Positions 1 through 10,167 of a DNA stretch of 64,000 nt are shown here, piece after piece; positions within the stretch are counted from its first letter, which is position 1; the number at the start of each line of letters is the position of its first letter. The notes under the pieces were generated by a model, which made no database searches, had not been told where the DNA came from, and saw only the letters and a list, made by a program, of their open reading frames with translations. The stretch is taken from positions 124,001 through 188,000 of the forward strand of contig NZ_BJMM01000003.1 of NCBI RefSeq assembly GCF_006539165.1, given 5' to 3'. Position numbers and translations under genes: made by a program. The DNA comes from Streptomyces cacaoi (GTDB taxonomy: Bacteria; Actinomycetota; Actinomycetes; Streptomycetales; Streptomycetaceae).

Positions 1-359
1 GCGGGCTCGTGCGTCAGCCCGCCGAACATCACATGGCTCATCCGGTCGAGCTGGGCGTGCGCCGCGGCGTCGAGCACCGGGTGGCCGTAGCCGTGCACGG
101 CCGACCACCACGAGGCCATCCCGTCCACCAACTCCCGGTGCCCGTACACCGGTTCGGCCAGCCGTAGGCGTACGCCCGACGCGGACTCGACGACGAACGG
201 GGTGCTGCGGCCGGGCATCGGCCCGTACGGGTGCCACACGTGCCGGCGGTCCAGCGCCAGCAGCTCCTCCACCGCCCCCGGCTGTGCGTCCGCCGGAGAT
301 GCGCCGGGCGGGAGCGTGCCCCTCGGGGGAGCGCCGGCCGGCGTGCTCGGCTCAGGCAT
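1..359 (-). CDS. bioA: Adenosylmethionine-8-amino-7-oxononanoate aminotransferase, N-terminal part (cut by window edge)
   Basis: BioA is the PLP enzyme that moves the amino group of S-adenosylmethionine to 7-keto-8-aminopelargonate in biotin synthesis. Only about 119 N-terminal residues are present; the gene runs off the left edge. Recognisable family features are [11 protein letters not shown] (near residue 37), [10 protein letters not shown] and the [12 protein letters not shown] segment that surrounds the substrate pocket in BioA. The ATG at 357-359 overlaps the last codons of bioB by 8 bp, so translational coupling with bioB is likely. The first 28 residues are Pro/Ala-rich and probably disordered. 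The family assignment is strong; the lysine that binds PLP lies outside the window. Confidence 0.93.
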   Translation of the reverse strand, partial: MPEPSTPAGAPPRGTLPPGASPADAQPGAVEELLALDRRHVWHPYGPMPGRSTPFVVESASGVRLRLAEPVYGHRELVDGMASWWSAVHGYGHPVLDAAAHAQLDRMSHVMFGGLTHEP

Positions 360-1431
360 TCGGGGGCAGCTCCGTCCCGGTGCCGCGCCTGCGCACGGCC
401 ACCCGCTCGTGCGGCTCCCCGGACAGGCGGTGTGCGGGCAGGGTGCTGGTGCCGGGGCCCTCCACCTCGAACCCGGCGTCGGCGATCATGTCGAGATCGG
501 CCCGTCCCGCCTGCCCCTCGCTGGTCAGATAGTCGCCCAGGAACAGGGAGTTGACCAGGTGCAGCGCCAGCGGCTGGAGTGAGCGCAGATGCAGCTCGCG
601 CCCGCCGGCGAGCCGGACCTCCACGTCCGGGCAGACGAACCGCACCATCGCGAGGATGCGCAGCGCCCGCCGGGGCGTCAGATTCCACTCACCGGCCAGC
701 GGCGTCCCCTCGAAGGGGATGAGGAAGTTGACGGGGACGGAGTCGGCGTCCAGCTCGCGCAGCGCGAGCGCCACGTCGACGAGGTCCTCGTCGGTCTCGC
801 CCATGCCCGCGATCAGTCCGGAGCAGGGCGACATGCCCGCGTCCCGGGCCTGCTGGACCGTCGAGACCCGGTCCTCGTAGGTGTGCGTCGTGCAGATGTC
901 GCCGTACGTCGCCTCGGACGTGTTCAGGTTGTGGTTGTAGGCGTCGGCGCCCGCCGCACGCAGTCGTTCGGCCTGGCCCGGTGACAGCAGGCCCAGGCAG
1001 GCGCAGACCTCCACGCCGCCGGTGCGCTCCTTGATGGCCTCGATGGTCCGCGAGACCCGTTCGACGTCCCGGTCCGAGGGGCCCCGCCCGCTCGCCACGA
1101 CGCAGACCCGCTTCGCACCGCCCTTGACCCCCGCCTCGGCGGCGTCGGCGGCCTCCTCGGCCTTCAGCCAGCTGTACTTGAGGATCCCCGCCTCGGAGCC
1201 GAGCCGCTGCGAGCAGTACGAGCAGTCCTCCGGGCACAGCCCCGACTTGAGGTTGACGAGGTAGTTCAGTTTCACGCGGCGGCCGAACCACCGCCGGCGC
1301 ACCTTCCCGGCGGCGGCGACCACGTCCAGCAGCGCCTCGTCCGGGGACCGCAGCACCGCCAGTGCCTCGTCACGGGTGGCCGTCTCGCCCCGCAGGCCCT
1401 TGTCGGCGAGGGCGTTCAGCAGATCATCCAT
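352..1431 (-). CDS. bioB: Biotin synthase (radical SAM)
   Basis: BioB is a cytosolic radical-SAM enzyme that inserts sulfur into dethiobiotin. The 359-residue product carries the 4Fe-4S cluster motif CPEDCSYC (CxxxCxxC type) after [11 protein letters not shown], followed by [10 protein letters not shown], and later [18 protein letters not shown] and the [11 protein letters not shown] segment typical of the family. An in-frame upstream start would add 26 residues with no family similarity. The ATG at 1431 is preferred because it gives [13 protein letters not shown] and has an AGGAT ribosome site about 9 nt upstream. The 3' end overlaps bioA, so bioB-bioA form one transcript. bioF is transcribed in the opposite direction from the 1432-1715 gap. 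Confidence 0.97.
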   Translation of the reverse strand: MDDLLNALADKGLRGETATRDEALAVLRSPDEALLDVVAAAGKVRRRWFGRRVKLNYLVNLKSGLCPEDCSYCSQRLGSEAGILKYSWLKAEEAADAAEAGVKGGAKRVCVVASGRGPSDRDVERVSRTIEAIKERTGGVEVCACLGLLSPGQAERLRAAGADAYNHNLNTSEATYGDICTTHTYEDRVSTVQQARDAGMSPCSGLIAGMGETDEDLVDVALALRELDADSVPVNFLIPFEGTPLAGEWNLTPRRALRILAMVRFVCPDVEVRLAGGRELHLRSLQPLALHLVNSLFLGDYLTSEGQAGRADLDMIADAGFEVEGPGTSTLPAHRLSGEPHERVAVRRRGTGTELPPNA

Positions 1432-1715
1432 GGGCAACGATCCTGGCCCACGGCTCGGCGTCACGAAATGGAGGAACCCCACAAGCCGACTCCGGTCAGG
1501 TGTGGACACCGTCGCACGCTGACCAGGAATCCGGTCGGTTACGTTCTATGGACTGCCTACAAAGCCACTCCCCGGAAGTCCCGGTCCCCGGAACCGGCGC
1601 CACGTACCGGGGAGTGCAGGCGAGGTGACGGTCCGCCACCGCGGAAGCCTCCGTGGCGACGGCGGCACCCCGCACAGCGAAGGCAGCACCCTCACCGAGA
1701 AGGACGGGCCAGCCC
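1432..1715. promoter_or_regulatory. Divergent bioBA / bioF intergenic region
   Basis: This 284-bp gap separates the start codons of bioB (minus) and bioF (plus), so it should hold both promoters and any biotin-responsive operator. It is less GC-rich around 1530-1565 (GGTTACGTTCTATGG), the most promoter-like stretch. I could not identify a convincing BioQ- or BirA-type dyad by eye. An AGAAGGACG ribosome site lies directly before bioF. Confidence 0.4.
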
Positions 1716-2873
1716 ATGCCGTACGACCCCTTCGCATGGACCGCGAGCGCGCAGCGCCGGCGCGCGGACGCCGGGCTGCGGCGCACGCTGCGCCCCCGCG
1801 CCGCCCGCTCCGCACTGCTCGACCTCGCCGGCAACGACTACCTCGGGCTCTCCCGGCACCCCCGCGTCACCGCGGCGGCGGCCCGTGCCGCCCGCACCTG
1901 GGGCGCAGGCTCGGGCGGTTCGCGCCTGGTCACGGGCTCGACGCGGCTGCACGCCCGGCTGGAGGCCGAACTCGCCGCGTTCTGCGGCTTCGAGGCCGCG
2001 CTGGTCTTCTCCTCCGGGTACACGGCCAACCTCGCCGCCGTCACGGCGCTCACCGCGCCCCCGGGCGACCCGGGGCTCCTCGTCTCGGACGCCGGGAACC
2101 ACGCCTCGCTCATCGACGGCTGCCGCCTCTCCCGCGCCGCCACCACCGTCACCCCGCACAACGATCCCGAGGCCGTCCGCAAGGCCCTGCGCGCCCGCGG
2201 CACCGGCCCGGCGCTCGTCGTCAGCGACTCGGTCTTCTCGGTGGACGGCGAGGCCGCGCCGCTGGCGGCCCTGGCCGAGGTCTGCCGCGCGGCGGGCGCC
2301 GGACTGCTGATCGACGACGCGCACGGCTTCGGTGTGCTCGGCGACGGCGGCCGGGGCGCACCGCACGCCGCGGGCCTGGCCGGCGACCCGGGCACGGTCG
2401 TGACCGTCACGCTGTCCAAGGCGCTCGGCAGCCAGGGGGGCGCCGTGCTGGGCCCGGCCCGCGTCATCGACCATCTGGTCGACACCGCGCGCACCTTCAT
2501 CTTCGACACCGGTCTCGCCCCGGCCGCCGCCGGCGGGGCGCTGGCCGCGCTGCGGCTGCTGCGCCGCGAGCCCGCCCGCGCCGCGCGGGTGCGGGCCGTC
2601 GCCGCCGGGCTGTACACCCGGCTGGCCGCGGCCGGGCTGTCCACCGCCCGCCCGGACGCCGCCGTCGTCCCGGTGCGCGCGCCCTCGCCCCGGGCCGCGG
2701 TCCGCTGGGCGGCCGACTGCCGGGCCGCGGGCGTCCAGGTCGGCTGCTTCCGGCCGCCGTCCGTGCCCGACGGCGTCTCCCGGCTGCGGCTGACGGCCCG
2801 CGCCGATCTGCCCGAGGCGGAGCTGGAGCGCGCCGTCGGCACCGTCGTCGCGCACGCCCCGGCCGGCGGCTGA
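1716..2873 (+). CDS. bioF: 8-amino-7-oxononanoate synthase
   Basis: BioF condenses pimeloyl-ACP or pimeloyl-CoA with L-alanine to make 7-keto-8-aminopelargonate, the first committed step of biotin ring assembly; it is PLP-dependent and cytosolic. The 385-residue product has LLDLAGNDYLGLSRHP, the glycine-rich TWGAGSGGSRLVTGS, the PLP aspartate motif LLIDDAHGFGVLG and the Schiff-base lysine in VTLSKALGSQGG, all in canonical order. The ATG at 1716 is preferred because of the AGAAGGACG ribosome site and the family-like MPYDPFAW N-terminus; an upstream in-frame start would add a basic 21-residue tail. It is divergent from bioB/bioA and encodes the missing early step of the same pathway. Confidence 0.95.
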   Translation: MPYDPFAWTASAQRRRADAGLRRTLRPRAARSALLDLAGNDYLGLSRHPRVTAAAARAARTWGAGSGGSRLVTGSTRLHARLEAELAAFCGFEAALVFSSGYTANLAAVTALTAPPGDPGLLVSDAGNHASLIDGCRLSRAATTVTPHNDPEAVRKALRARGTGPALVVSDSVFSVDGEAAPLAALAEVCRAAGAGLLIDDAHGFGVLGDGGRGAPHAAGLAGDPGTVVTVTLSKALGSQGGAVLGPARVIDHLVDTARTFIFDTGLAPAAAGGALAALRLLRREPARAARVRAVAAGLYTRLAAAGLSTARPDAAVVPVRAPSPRAAVRWAADCRAAGVQVGCFRPPSVPDGVSRLRLTARADLPEAELERAVGTVVAHAPAGG

Positions 2874-3196
2874 CCGGTACGGGCCCGGCGGCGCGGGAGG
2901 CACGGGTCCGGCGGCGGGGGAGGCGCGGGGTCCGGCGGGCCGTGGGCGCTGCCGGGGGAGGGGGCCGCGGGGCCGGGGGAGCCGCTACGCCCGTACGGTC
3001 CGCAAAGTGCGGCAACCGGCGTGCAGTTCACCGCATCGGGCGATCCGGGTACCCGCATGACGGTCGATCGGCCGCGAAGCTGTCCTCGCGGTGGCACGCT
3101 GACGCGCAGCGGCGAACCGGGCCGGCTCCGTCTCCCCAGTAGCCCGCCGCCGCGTGACGGAGCAGCGGGCCCGGGCGGGAAAGGGACGGCCACCGC
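2874..3196. other. Intergenic region with G-rich imperfect repeats
   Basis: No gene is visible in these 323 bases. The first part (about 2880-2960) is a run of imperfect repeats about 23-25 bp long built from CGGGTCCGGCGG and GGGGGAGGCGCGG. The second part is less G-rich and contains a short dyad CCGCAaagTGCGG near 2999-3011 and GGGTACCC near 3048-3055. It probably carries the promoter of the downstream ATPase gene. Confidence 0.5.
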
Positions 3197-3637
3197 ATGG
3201 CAGACCACCAGGAAGCGACCATCACCCTGCCGAGCGCCCCGGCCTCGGTCACCGCCGCCCGCAGATTCGCCACCGGGGTCGTCGCCGAGTGGGGGCTGCC
3301 CGACGAGGGGGACGCACTGGACTCCCTGCGGCTGATCGTCTCGGAGCTGGCGACCAACGCCGTCCAGCACGCCCAGGACCACTCGCCGACCTTCCGGCTC
3401 GATGTGCGCCTGGACGGGGCCGACAAGGTCTGCGTCGGGGTCACCGACCGGCACCCCCGCGAGCCGCGCCGCCTTCCCGCCGCCGTCCAGCAGGACAACG
3501 GCCGCGGGCTGGTGATCGTCCGGGCGCTGACCGCCGAGGCCGGCGGCAAGCTGACGGTCACGCCCGCCGAGGAGGGCGGCAAGACGGTCTGGGCGACCTT
3601 CCCCTGGGCGCCCCCGGCCCCCGTGCCCGCCCAGTGA
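3197..3637 (+). CDS. ATP-binding protein of the RsbW/SpoIIAB anti-sigma kinase family
   Basis: A 146-residue GHKL ATPase domain protein. Streptomyces carry dozens of these RsbW-like serine kinases, which can bind sigma factors or STAS anti-anti-sigma proteins. Seen here are the N-box LIVSELATNAVQHA (about residues 46-59), VTDRHPREP in place of the G1 box, and the G2 box DNGRGLVIVRALT. The ATG at 3197 has a GGGAAAGGGA ribosome site. It stands alone, with no sigma factor or STAS partner nearby, so its target cannot be told from context. The G1 box is degenerate, which is common in this group. A second member lies at 55765-56415. Confidence 0.85.
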   Translation: MADHQEATITLPSAPASVTAARRFATGVVAEWGLPDEGDALDSLRLIVSELATNAVQHAQDHSPTFRLDVRLDGADKVCVGVTDRHPREPRRLPAAVQQDNGRGLVIVRALTAEAGGKLTVTPAEEGGKTVWATFPWAPPAPVPAQ

Positions 3638-3639
3638 CG

Positions 3640-3750
3640 CGGGAACGCGGGGATGCGGCGACGCGGTGACGCAGTGACTCAGTGACGCGGCGACGCGGTG
3701 ACGGGGCGACGCGGTGACGGGGCGACGCGGCGACGCGGTGACGGGGCGGC
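3640..3750. repeat. Tandem repeat array built on GCGACGCGGTGACGGG
   Basis: Directly after the ATPase stop codon the sequence is a nested tandem array. A 9-10 bp motif (GACGCGGT / GACGCAGT) repeats first, then a 16-bp unit GCGACGCGGTGACGGG recurs about three times between 3690 and 3746. It is followed by C-rich repeats of CCCACCGGCCCC (3790-3850). There is no coding support. The array looks like replication slippage and lies in the convergent gap before the next minus-strand genes. Confidence 0.8.
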
Positions 3751-3906
3751 CCGGGGCTCTGCGGACCGGTGGCCCGGCCCCCCGCCCGTCAGCTCAGCGG
3801 CCCCCGGGCCCACCGGCCCCCAGGCCCACCGGCCCCACGGTCCACCGGCCGCGCGGCTCGACGGGCCCGGAGGGCGGCGGGCAAGCGGCCGCGGACGCCC
3901 GGGTGT

Positions 3907-4215
3907 TCAGCGGCCGTTCCGGGCGGGCGGCAGCCCCAGCAGCCCGGCACGCCGTTCGCCGTCCAGCACCCGTAGGGCGCGGGCGAGCGTCGCGGCGTGC
4001 AGTTCGCTCTCGCCGCGCCGGTGCATCAGCGTCAGCGCGTCCCGCAGCGCCGTCGCCCGGCCGGCCAGGGCCTGCGCGGCCCGCAGCGCGCGGTAGGTGT
4101 CGCCGCCGCGCCCCGGGTTGATCCGGCCGAGCAGGTCGAGGATCTCCAGATAGGTGTCGACCACCTCGCCCTCCGCCCGGGTGAGCGCGGGCAGCGGGGG
4201 CTGTTCGGGCAGCAC
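3907..4215 (-). CDS. Small protein encoded directly downstream of the ClpP paralogue
   Basis: A 102-residue soluble protein, mostly helical by composition, rich in Leu/Ala/Arg with paired charged residues (for example RALRAAQALAGRATALRDAL). I do not recognise a named family. The GTG at 4215 lies 6 bp after the clpP stop codon and has a GGTGA ribosome site within the last codons of clpP, so the two genes are almost certainly co-transcribed and may be translationally coupled. That arrangement suggests a function linked to the ClpP paralogue, such as an assembly or adaptor factor, but nothing in the sequence proves it. Confidence 0.7.
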   Translation of the reverse strand: MLPEQPPLPALTRAEGEVVDTYLEILDLLGRINPGRGGDTYRALRAAQALAGRATALRDALTLMHRRGESELHAATLARALRVLDGERRAGLLGLPPARNGR

Positions 4216-4221
4216 GGCCGC

Positions 4222-4866
4222 TCACCCGTGCCGCGGGTCGACGGGGTTGCGCTTGCGGCTGGTGGTGATGCGGTCGATGAGGCCGTACTCGACGGCCTGC
4301 GCGGCGGTGAAGATCGTGTCGCGCTCCAGATCGGCGCTGATCCGCTCGCGGGCCTGCCCGGTGTGCAGCTCGTACAGCTCCTCCAGCACCTCCCGGTTGC
4401 GCAGCAGTTCGTTGGCCTGGATCTCCAGATCCGTGGCCTGCCCCTGCGCCGGTTCGGCGAGCGCCGGCTGGTGGATGACGACCCGGGCGCCCGGCAGCGC
4501 GAGCCGCTTGCCGGGGGTGCCCGCGGCCAGGAGCACCGAGGCGGCCGAGGCGGCCTGGCCCAGGCAGACGGTCTCGATGTCGCAGGAGACGAACCGCATC
4601 GTGTCGTAGATGGCCGTCATCGCCGTGAACGAGCCGCCGGGGGAGTTGATGTAGAGCGAGATGTCCTGGTCCGGCGCGGCGTGTTCGAGGTGGATGAACT
4701 GCGCCATCACGTCGTTGGCCGAGGTGTCGTCGATCGGCGTGCCCAGGAAGACGATCCGCTCCTCCATGAGCTTGGAGTACGGGTCCATCGTGCGGCTGCC
4801 GTGGCTGGTGCGCTCCGTGAACTCCGGAAGGACGTACCGGGCCGTCGGCTGCGTCGGCAAGGGCAT
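4222..4866 (-). CDS. clpP: ATP-dependent Clp protease proteolytic subunit paralogue
   Basis: A 214-residue serine peptidase of the ClpP family, which forms the tetradecameric chamber fed by ClpX or ClpC ATPases. The catalytic triad is visible as Ser107 in [10 protein letters not shown], His132 in RVVIHQP and Asp183 in [23 protein letters not shown] and EYGLIDRI are also canonical. The ATG at 4866 has GGGGAGCC 8 nt upstream; an earlier in-frame codon adds 17 unlike residues. It is a single clpP, not the tandem clpP1P2 or clpP3P4 arrangement, so it most resembles a monocistronic paralogue (ClpP5-type, inference). Divergent from it is an orphan Phd/YefM-like gene with an 86-bp shared promoter region. 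Confidence 0.93.
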   Translation of the reverse strand: MPLPTQPTARYVLPEFTERTSHGSRTMDPYSKLMEERIVFLGTPIDDTSANDVMAQFIHLEHAAPDQDISLYINSPGGSFTAMTAIYDTMRFVSCDIETVCLGQAASAASVLLAAGTPGKRLALPGARVVIHQPALAEPAQGQATDLEIQANELLRNREVLEELYELHTGQARERISADLERDTIFTAAQAVEYGLIDRITTSRKRNPVDPRHG

Positions 4867-4914
4867 GGCGGGCTCCCCACAACTCGATGTTCCTCTGTGA
4901 CCAGCACGTCCGTG

Positions 4915-4952
4915 CAAAATGTACAGGACGTACAGAACGTATGCTGGGGAGC
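4915..4952 (+). promoter_or_regulatory. Operator-like repeats and -10 box between clpP and the Phd-like gene
   Basis: The shared promoter region contains the inverted repeat TGTAC-AGGAC-GTACA (4920-4934) inside a 9-bp direct repeat series GTACAGGAC / GTACAGAAC / GTATGC. A -10-like TATGCT (4940-4945) follows and is 7 nt before the ATG at 4953, so the transcript would start at the start codon. Phd-family proteins bind short palindromes in their own promoter, so this is the natural autoregulatory site; it also lies upstream of clpP. Confidence 0.6.
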
Positions 4953-5264
4953 ATGGCTTACGAGATTCCGGTGACGCAAGCCCGGGCGGAGCTGGCCGAG
5001 CTGATCAACCGCGTCGTCTACGGCGGCGAACGCGTCGTGGTCACCCGCCACGGCAAGCCGCTCGTGGGGCTCGTTTCGGCCGCTGACCTGGAGCGACTCG
5101 ATACGCAGGACACCGGCGAGCAGGACGAGGTGATCAGCACCGTCTCGTCCGTGCGCGAGTGGGGGTCCGCTGCGGGCGAACGGGAGGAGCGCCGGCGGTT
5201 CGGTATCGCCGCCGAACACCGCGGCCCGGCCGCCGGTGACAGGCGGCCGGGCCGGGAGGGGTGA
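4953..5264 (+). CDS. Phd/YefM-family antitoxin-like protein without an adjacent toxin
   Basis: A 103-residue protein. Residues 1-50 match the Phd/YefM DNA-binding domain: [20 protein letters not shown], then [26 protein letters not shown]. Such proteins dimerise, repress their own promoter and neutralise a toxin with a disordered C-terminal tail. The tail here (about residues 55-103) is charged and low in complexity. No Doc, YoeB or other toxin gene follows; the next gene is a convergent secreted peptidase. It is an orphan, or a repressor that has lost its toxin. The ATG at 4953 is chosen because it begins the family domain; upstream in-frame codons would run through the operator. Confidence 0.85.
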   Translation: MAYEIPVTQARAELAELINRVVYGGERVVVTRHGKPLVGLVSAADLERLDTQDTGEQDEVISTVSSVREWGSAAGEREERRRFGIAAEHRGPAAGDRRPGREG

Positions 5265-5327
5265 GCGCCGGGCGGAGCGTGCGGTGCCGACGTTCCGTCG
5301 GCCCCCGGTTCCGCCGCGGTCGTGCCG

Positions 5328-6898
<1,571 letters not shown>

Positions 6899-7201
6899 AT
6901 GCAACTGTCCCCGCACGAACAGGAGCGGCTGCTCATCCATGTGGCGGCCGACGTGGCACAGCGGCGCAAGGACCGAGGGCTGCGGCTCAACCATCCCGAA
7001 TCCGTCGCGCTGATCACCGCGCACGTCCTGGAGGGCGCCCGCGACGGGCGGACCGTCGCCGAACTCATGGCCTCCGGTCGCACCGTCCTCACCCGCGAGG
7101 ACGTCATGGAGGGCATCCCCGAGATGCTGCACGACGTGCAGGTCGAGGCGACCTTCCCGGACGGCACCAAGCTCGTCACCGTCCACGAGCCCATCGCCTG
7201 A
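6899..7201 (+). CDS. ureA: Urease gamma subunit
   Basis: UreA is the small subunit of the nickel urease that splits urea into ammonia and carbamate. The 100-residue product [16 protein letters not shown] ... EVTFPDG-type C-terminus ([20 protein letters not shown]) aligns end to end with the family, with [10 protein letters not shown] and [14 protein letters not shown] as landmarks. The ATG at 6899 has GAGGTGGAGAT upstream; an earlier in-frame start adds 28 non-family residues. It is the first gene of ureABCFGD and sits behind a GlnR box. Confidence 0.97.
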   Translation: MQLSPHEQERLLIHVAADVAQRRKDRGLRLNHPESVALITAHVLEGARDGRTVAELMASGRTVLTREDVMEGIPEMLHDVQVEATFPDGTKLVTVHEPIA

Positions 7202-7212
7202 CAAGGAGCCGC

Positions 7213-7524
7213 ATGATCCCCGGAGAGATCCTCTTCGCCGAGGAGCCGGTCGTGGTCAACAAGGGCGCCGAAGTGACCCGCATGACCGTGCTCAACACCG
7301 CCGACCGTCCGATCCAGGTCGGCTCCCACTACCACTTCTCCGAGGCCAACCCCGGGCTGGAATTCGACCGCGACGCAGCCCGCGGAAAGCGCCTCGATGT
7401 CGCCGCCGGGACAGCCGTGCGCTTCGAGCCCGGCATACCCGTCGACGTCGCTCTCGTCCCGCTGCGCGGCAAGCGCGTCGTCGCCGGGCTCCGCGCCGCC
7501 ACAGGAGGCCCCCTCGATGCCTGA
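7213..7524 (+). CDS. ureB: Urease beta subunit
   Basis: The 103-residue beta subunit of urease. [20 protein letters not shown], then [36 protein letters not shown] and GKRVVAGLR are all canonical. It starts 11 bp after ureA with an AAGGAGCC ribosome site and its last 8 bp overlap the ureC start, so the three structural genes are tightly coupled. UreA and UreB are separate polypeptides, as usual in actinobacteria. Confidence 0.97.
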   Translation: MIPGEILFAEEPVVVNKGAEVTRMTVLNTADRPIQVGSHYHFSEANPGLEFDRDAARGKRLDVAAGTAVRFEPGIPVDVALVPLRGKRVVAGLRAATGGPLDA

Positions 7525-9238
7525 GCTGTCCCGCCCCGACTACGCCGACCTGTTCGGCCCCACCACCGGGGACCGGGTCCGTCTCGCCGACACCGCGCTC
7601 GTCGTCGAGATCGAGGAGGACCGCTCCCAGGGGCCCGACGGCTCCGGTGACGAGGCCGTCTTCGGCGGCGGCAAGGTCCTCCGGGAGTCCATGGGGCAGT
7701 CCCTGGTCACCCGCGCCGAAGGCGCCCCGGACACTGTCATCACCGGCGCGCTCGTCCTCGACCACTGGGGAGTGATCAAGGCCGACGTCGGTATCCGTGA
7801 CGGCCGTATCACCGCGCTGGGCAAGGCCGGCAACCCGGACACGATGGACGGGGTGCACCCCGAGCTGGTGATCGGCCCGGAGACCGAGATCATCGCCGGC
7901 AACGGCAAGATCCTCACCGCCGGGGCCATCGACACCCATGTGCACTTCATCTGCCCCCAGCTCGCCGACGAGGCCCTCGCCTCCGGCATCACCACGCTGG
8001 TCGGCGGCGGCACCGGCCCCGCCGAGGGCTCCAAGGCCACCACCGTCACCCCCGGGGCCTGGCACATGGCGCGCACCCTGGAGGGCATGGACCAGCTGCC
8101 CGTCAACGTCGGGCTGCTCGGCAAGGGCAACACCATGTCGCGCGCCTCCATGATGGAACAACTGCGCGCCGGGGCCGTCGGGTTCAAGATCCATGAGGAC
8201 TGGGGTGCCACGCCCGCCGTCATCGACGCGGCGCTCTCCGTGTGCGACGAGACCGGGGCCCAGGTCGCCATCCACACCGACACCCTCAACGAGGCCGGGT
8301 TCGTCGGCGACACCCTCGCCGCGATCGCCGGACGCGGCATCCACGCGTACCACACCGAGGGGGCCGGCGGCGGCCACGCGCCCGACATCATCACCGTCGT
8401 CGGCGAGTCCAACGTGCTGCCCTCGTCGACGAATCCGACCCGGCCGCACACCGTCAACACCGTCGAGGAACACCTCGACATGCTGATGGTCTGCCACCAC
8501 CTCAACCCCGCCGTCCCCGAGGACCTCGCCTTCGCCGAGTCCCGGATCCGGCCCAGCACCATCGCGGCCGAGGACACCCTGCACGACCTGGGCGCCATCT
8601 CGATCCTCTCCTCCGACGCACAGGCCATGGGCCGCATCGGTGAGGTCGTGCTGCGCACCTGGCAGACCGCGCACGTGATGAAGGAGCGCTACGGCGCGCT
8701 GGCCGGCGACGGCCGTGCCGACAACCTGCGGGCCCGGCGCTACGTCGCCAAGTACACGATCAACCCCGCCGTCGCCCAGGGCATGGACGACGAGATCGGC
8801 TCCGTCGAGCCCGGCAAGCTCGCCGACCTCGTGCTGTGGGAGCCGGCCTTCTTCGGCGTCAAGCCGCTGACCGTGATCAAGGGCGGACAGATCGCCTACG
8901 CGCAGCTCGGCGACCCGAACGCCTCGATCCCCACCCCGCAGCCCGTGCTGCCGCGCCGGATGTTCGGCGCCACCGGGCGGGCCCCGGGCGCCAACTCGGT
9001 CAACTTCGTCACCCCGACGGCGATCGAGGACCGGCTGCCCGAACGGCTCGGCCTGGGCAAGCGGTTCGTCGCCATCCGCGACACCCGCCCCGTCACCAAG
9101 GCCGACATGCGGCAGAACGACGCACGGCCCCACGTCAAGGTCGACCCGGACACCTTCACCGTCACCATCGACGGCACCGTCGTCGACCCGGAGCCCGCGG
9201 CCAAACTCCCCATGGCCCAGCGGTACTTCCTGTTCTGA
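7517..9238 (+). CDS. ureC: Urease alpha (catalytic) subunit
   Basis: The 573-residue catalytic subunit. All nickel ligands are visible: His141 and His143 (DTHVHFI), the carbamylated Lys224 (GFKIHEDWG), His253 (AIHTDTLNE), His279 ([10 protein letters not shown]) and Asp367 (SSDAQAMGR). The mobile flap carries Cys326 and the catalytic His pair in [12 protein letters not shown] and length agree with the family, so the enzyme should be active once assembled. The ATG at 7517 overlaps the end of ureB and has ACAGGAGG upstream. A strong hairpin follows the stop codon before ureF. Confidence 0.98.
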   Translation: MPELSRPDYADLFGPTTGDRVRLADTALVVEIEEDRSQGPDGSGDEAVFGGGKVLRESMGQSLVTRAEGAPDTVITGALVLDHWGVIKADVGIRDGRITALGKAGNPDTMDGVHPELVIGPETEIIAGNGKILTAGAIDTHVHFICPQLADEALASGITTLVGGGTGPAEGSKATTVTPGAWHMARTLEGMDQLPVNVGLLGKGNTMSRASMMEQLRAGAVGFKIHEDWGATPAVIDAALSVCDETGAQVAIHTDTLNEAGFVGDTLAAIAGRGIHAYHTEGAGGGHAPDIITVVGESNVLPSSTNPTRPHTVNTVEEHLDMLMVCHHLNPAVPEDLAFAESRIRPSTIAAEDTLHDLGAISILSSDAQAMGRIGEVVLRTWQTAHVMKERYGALAGDGRADNLRARRYVAKYTINPAVAQGMDDEIGSVEPGKLADLVLWEPAFFGVKPLTVIKGGQIAYAQLGDPNASIPTPQPVLPRRMFGATGRAPGANSVNFVTPTAIEDRLPERLGLGKRFVAIRDTRPVTKADMRQNDARPHVKVDPDTFTVTIDGTVVDPEPAAKLPMAQRYFLF

Positions 9239-9273
9239 CGGCCCCGCCGCAGCAGGAACACCGCACAGGAGCA

Positions 9274-9297
9274 CCGCTCCCCGGCACCGGGGAGCGG
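9274..9297 (+). terminator. Hairpin between ureC and ureF
   Basis: CCGCTCCCCGG and CCGGGGAGCGG form a perfect 11-bp inverted repeat with a minimal 2-nt centre, 35 bases after the ureC stop. There is no T-run. Because ureF, ureG and ureD follow on the same strand, it more likely acts as an attenuator or 3'-end stabiliser that keeps structural subunits in excess over accessory proteins than as a full terminator. Confidence 0.7.
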
Positions 9298-9354
9298 CAC
9301 CGGGACGGCAGCGGGGCCCCGGCCCCGGGCCGGAGCAGAACAGGAAGGTGACAC

Positions 9355-10020
9355 ATGTCGGGTTCGGCCGCACTGCTGGTACTCGCCGACGGACGGTTCC
9401 CCGCCGGGGGCCACGCCCACTCGGGAGGCGCCGAAGGCGCGGTCAAGGCCGGGCGGCTGCGCGGCGCCGGCGATCTGGAGCACTTCTGCCGCGGGCGGCT
9501 GCACACCGCGGGACTGACCGCGGCGGGCCTCGCGGCGGCTGCCGCCGCCGGCCACGACCCGCTCGCGCTGGACGAGGCAGCCGACGCCCGCACCCCCTCG
9601 CCGGCACTGCGCCGCACGGCACGCCGGCTCGGCCGCCAGATGATGCGGGCCGCCCGCGCCACCTGGCCCTCGCCCGCGCTGGACGAACTGGCCGCCGCCC
9701 GGCCCAAGGGCGCACACCAGCCCGTCGTGCTGGGCCTGGCCGCCCGGTCCGCCGGGCTGACCCCGCTGGACGCCGCGTACGCCGCCGCCTACGAGAACAT
9801 CAGCGGCCCCGCCACCGCCGTCGTCCGGCTGCTGAGCCTCGACCCGTTCGACGCCACCGCCGTACTGGCCCGGCTCGCCCCAGAGACGGAACAGGTCGCG
9901 CAGACGGCCGCCCGCGCGGCGGACGGTCCTGTCGAGGCCCTGCCGGCCGCGTCGGCGCCGCTGCTCGACCTCGTCGCCGAGTCCCATGCGACCTGGCCCG
10001 TCCGCCTGTTCGCGTCCTGA
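9355..10020 (+). CDS. ureF: Urease accessory protein UreF
   Basis: UreF is the all-helical accessory protein that joins UreD and UreG to load nickel into apo-urease and gates the GTPase. The 221-residue product has the family landmarks LLVLADGRFPAGGHAHSGG at the N-terminus, RLGRQMMRAAR, a central PVVLGLAAR-like segment and VRLLSLDPFDA. The ATG at 9355 has GAAGGTGA upstream. It lies 116 bp after ureC beyond a hairpin and 147 bp before ureG, so the accessory genes may be expressed at a lower level than ureABC. Confidence 0.94.
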   Translation: MSGSAALLVLADGRFPAGGHAHSGGAEGAVKAGRLRGAGDLEHFCRGRLHTAGLTAAGLAAAAAAGHDPLALDEAADARTPSPALRRTARRLGRQMMRAARATWPSPALDELAAARPKGAHQPVVLGLAARSAGLTPLDAAYAAAYENISGPATAVVRLLSLDPFDATAVLARLAPETEQVAQTAARAADGPVEALPAASAPLLDLVAESHATWPVRLFAS

Positions 10021-10167
10021 CCGTCTCCCTCGGAGCCGCCCCGTCCGGCCCCTCTCCACCGCACCACCCCTCACCCCCCGTCCCCCTCACCGCCCTCATC
10101 ACTTCAGTACCGAAACACCGGCCCGCGCGGCCCACGCCCGGGCCCACGCTTCCTTCGGAGGACCACC

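Noticed and set aside
1432..1715. BioQ or BirA operator between bioB and bioF
   Set aside because: GGTTACGTTC is suggestive but lacks a symmetric partner; I could not support a specific biotin regulator site.
4953..5327. A toxin partner for the Phd-like gene
   Set aside because: Only 63 bp separate it from the convergent peptidase stop; no open frame for Doc, RelE or YoeB exists on either strand here.
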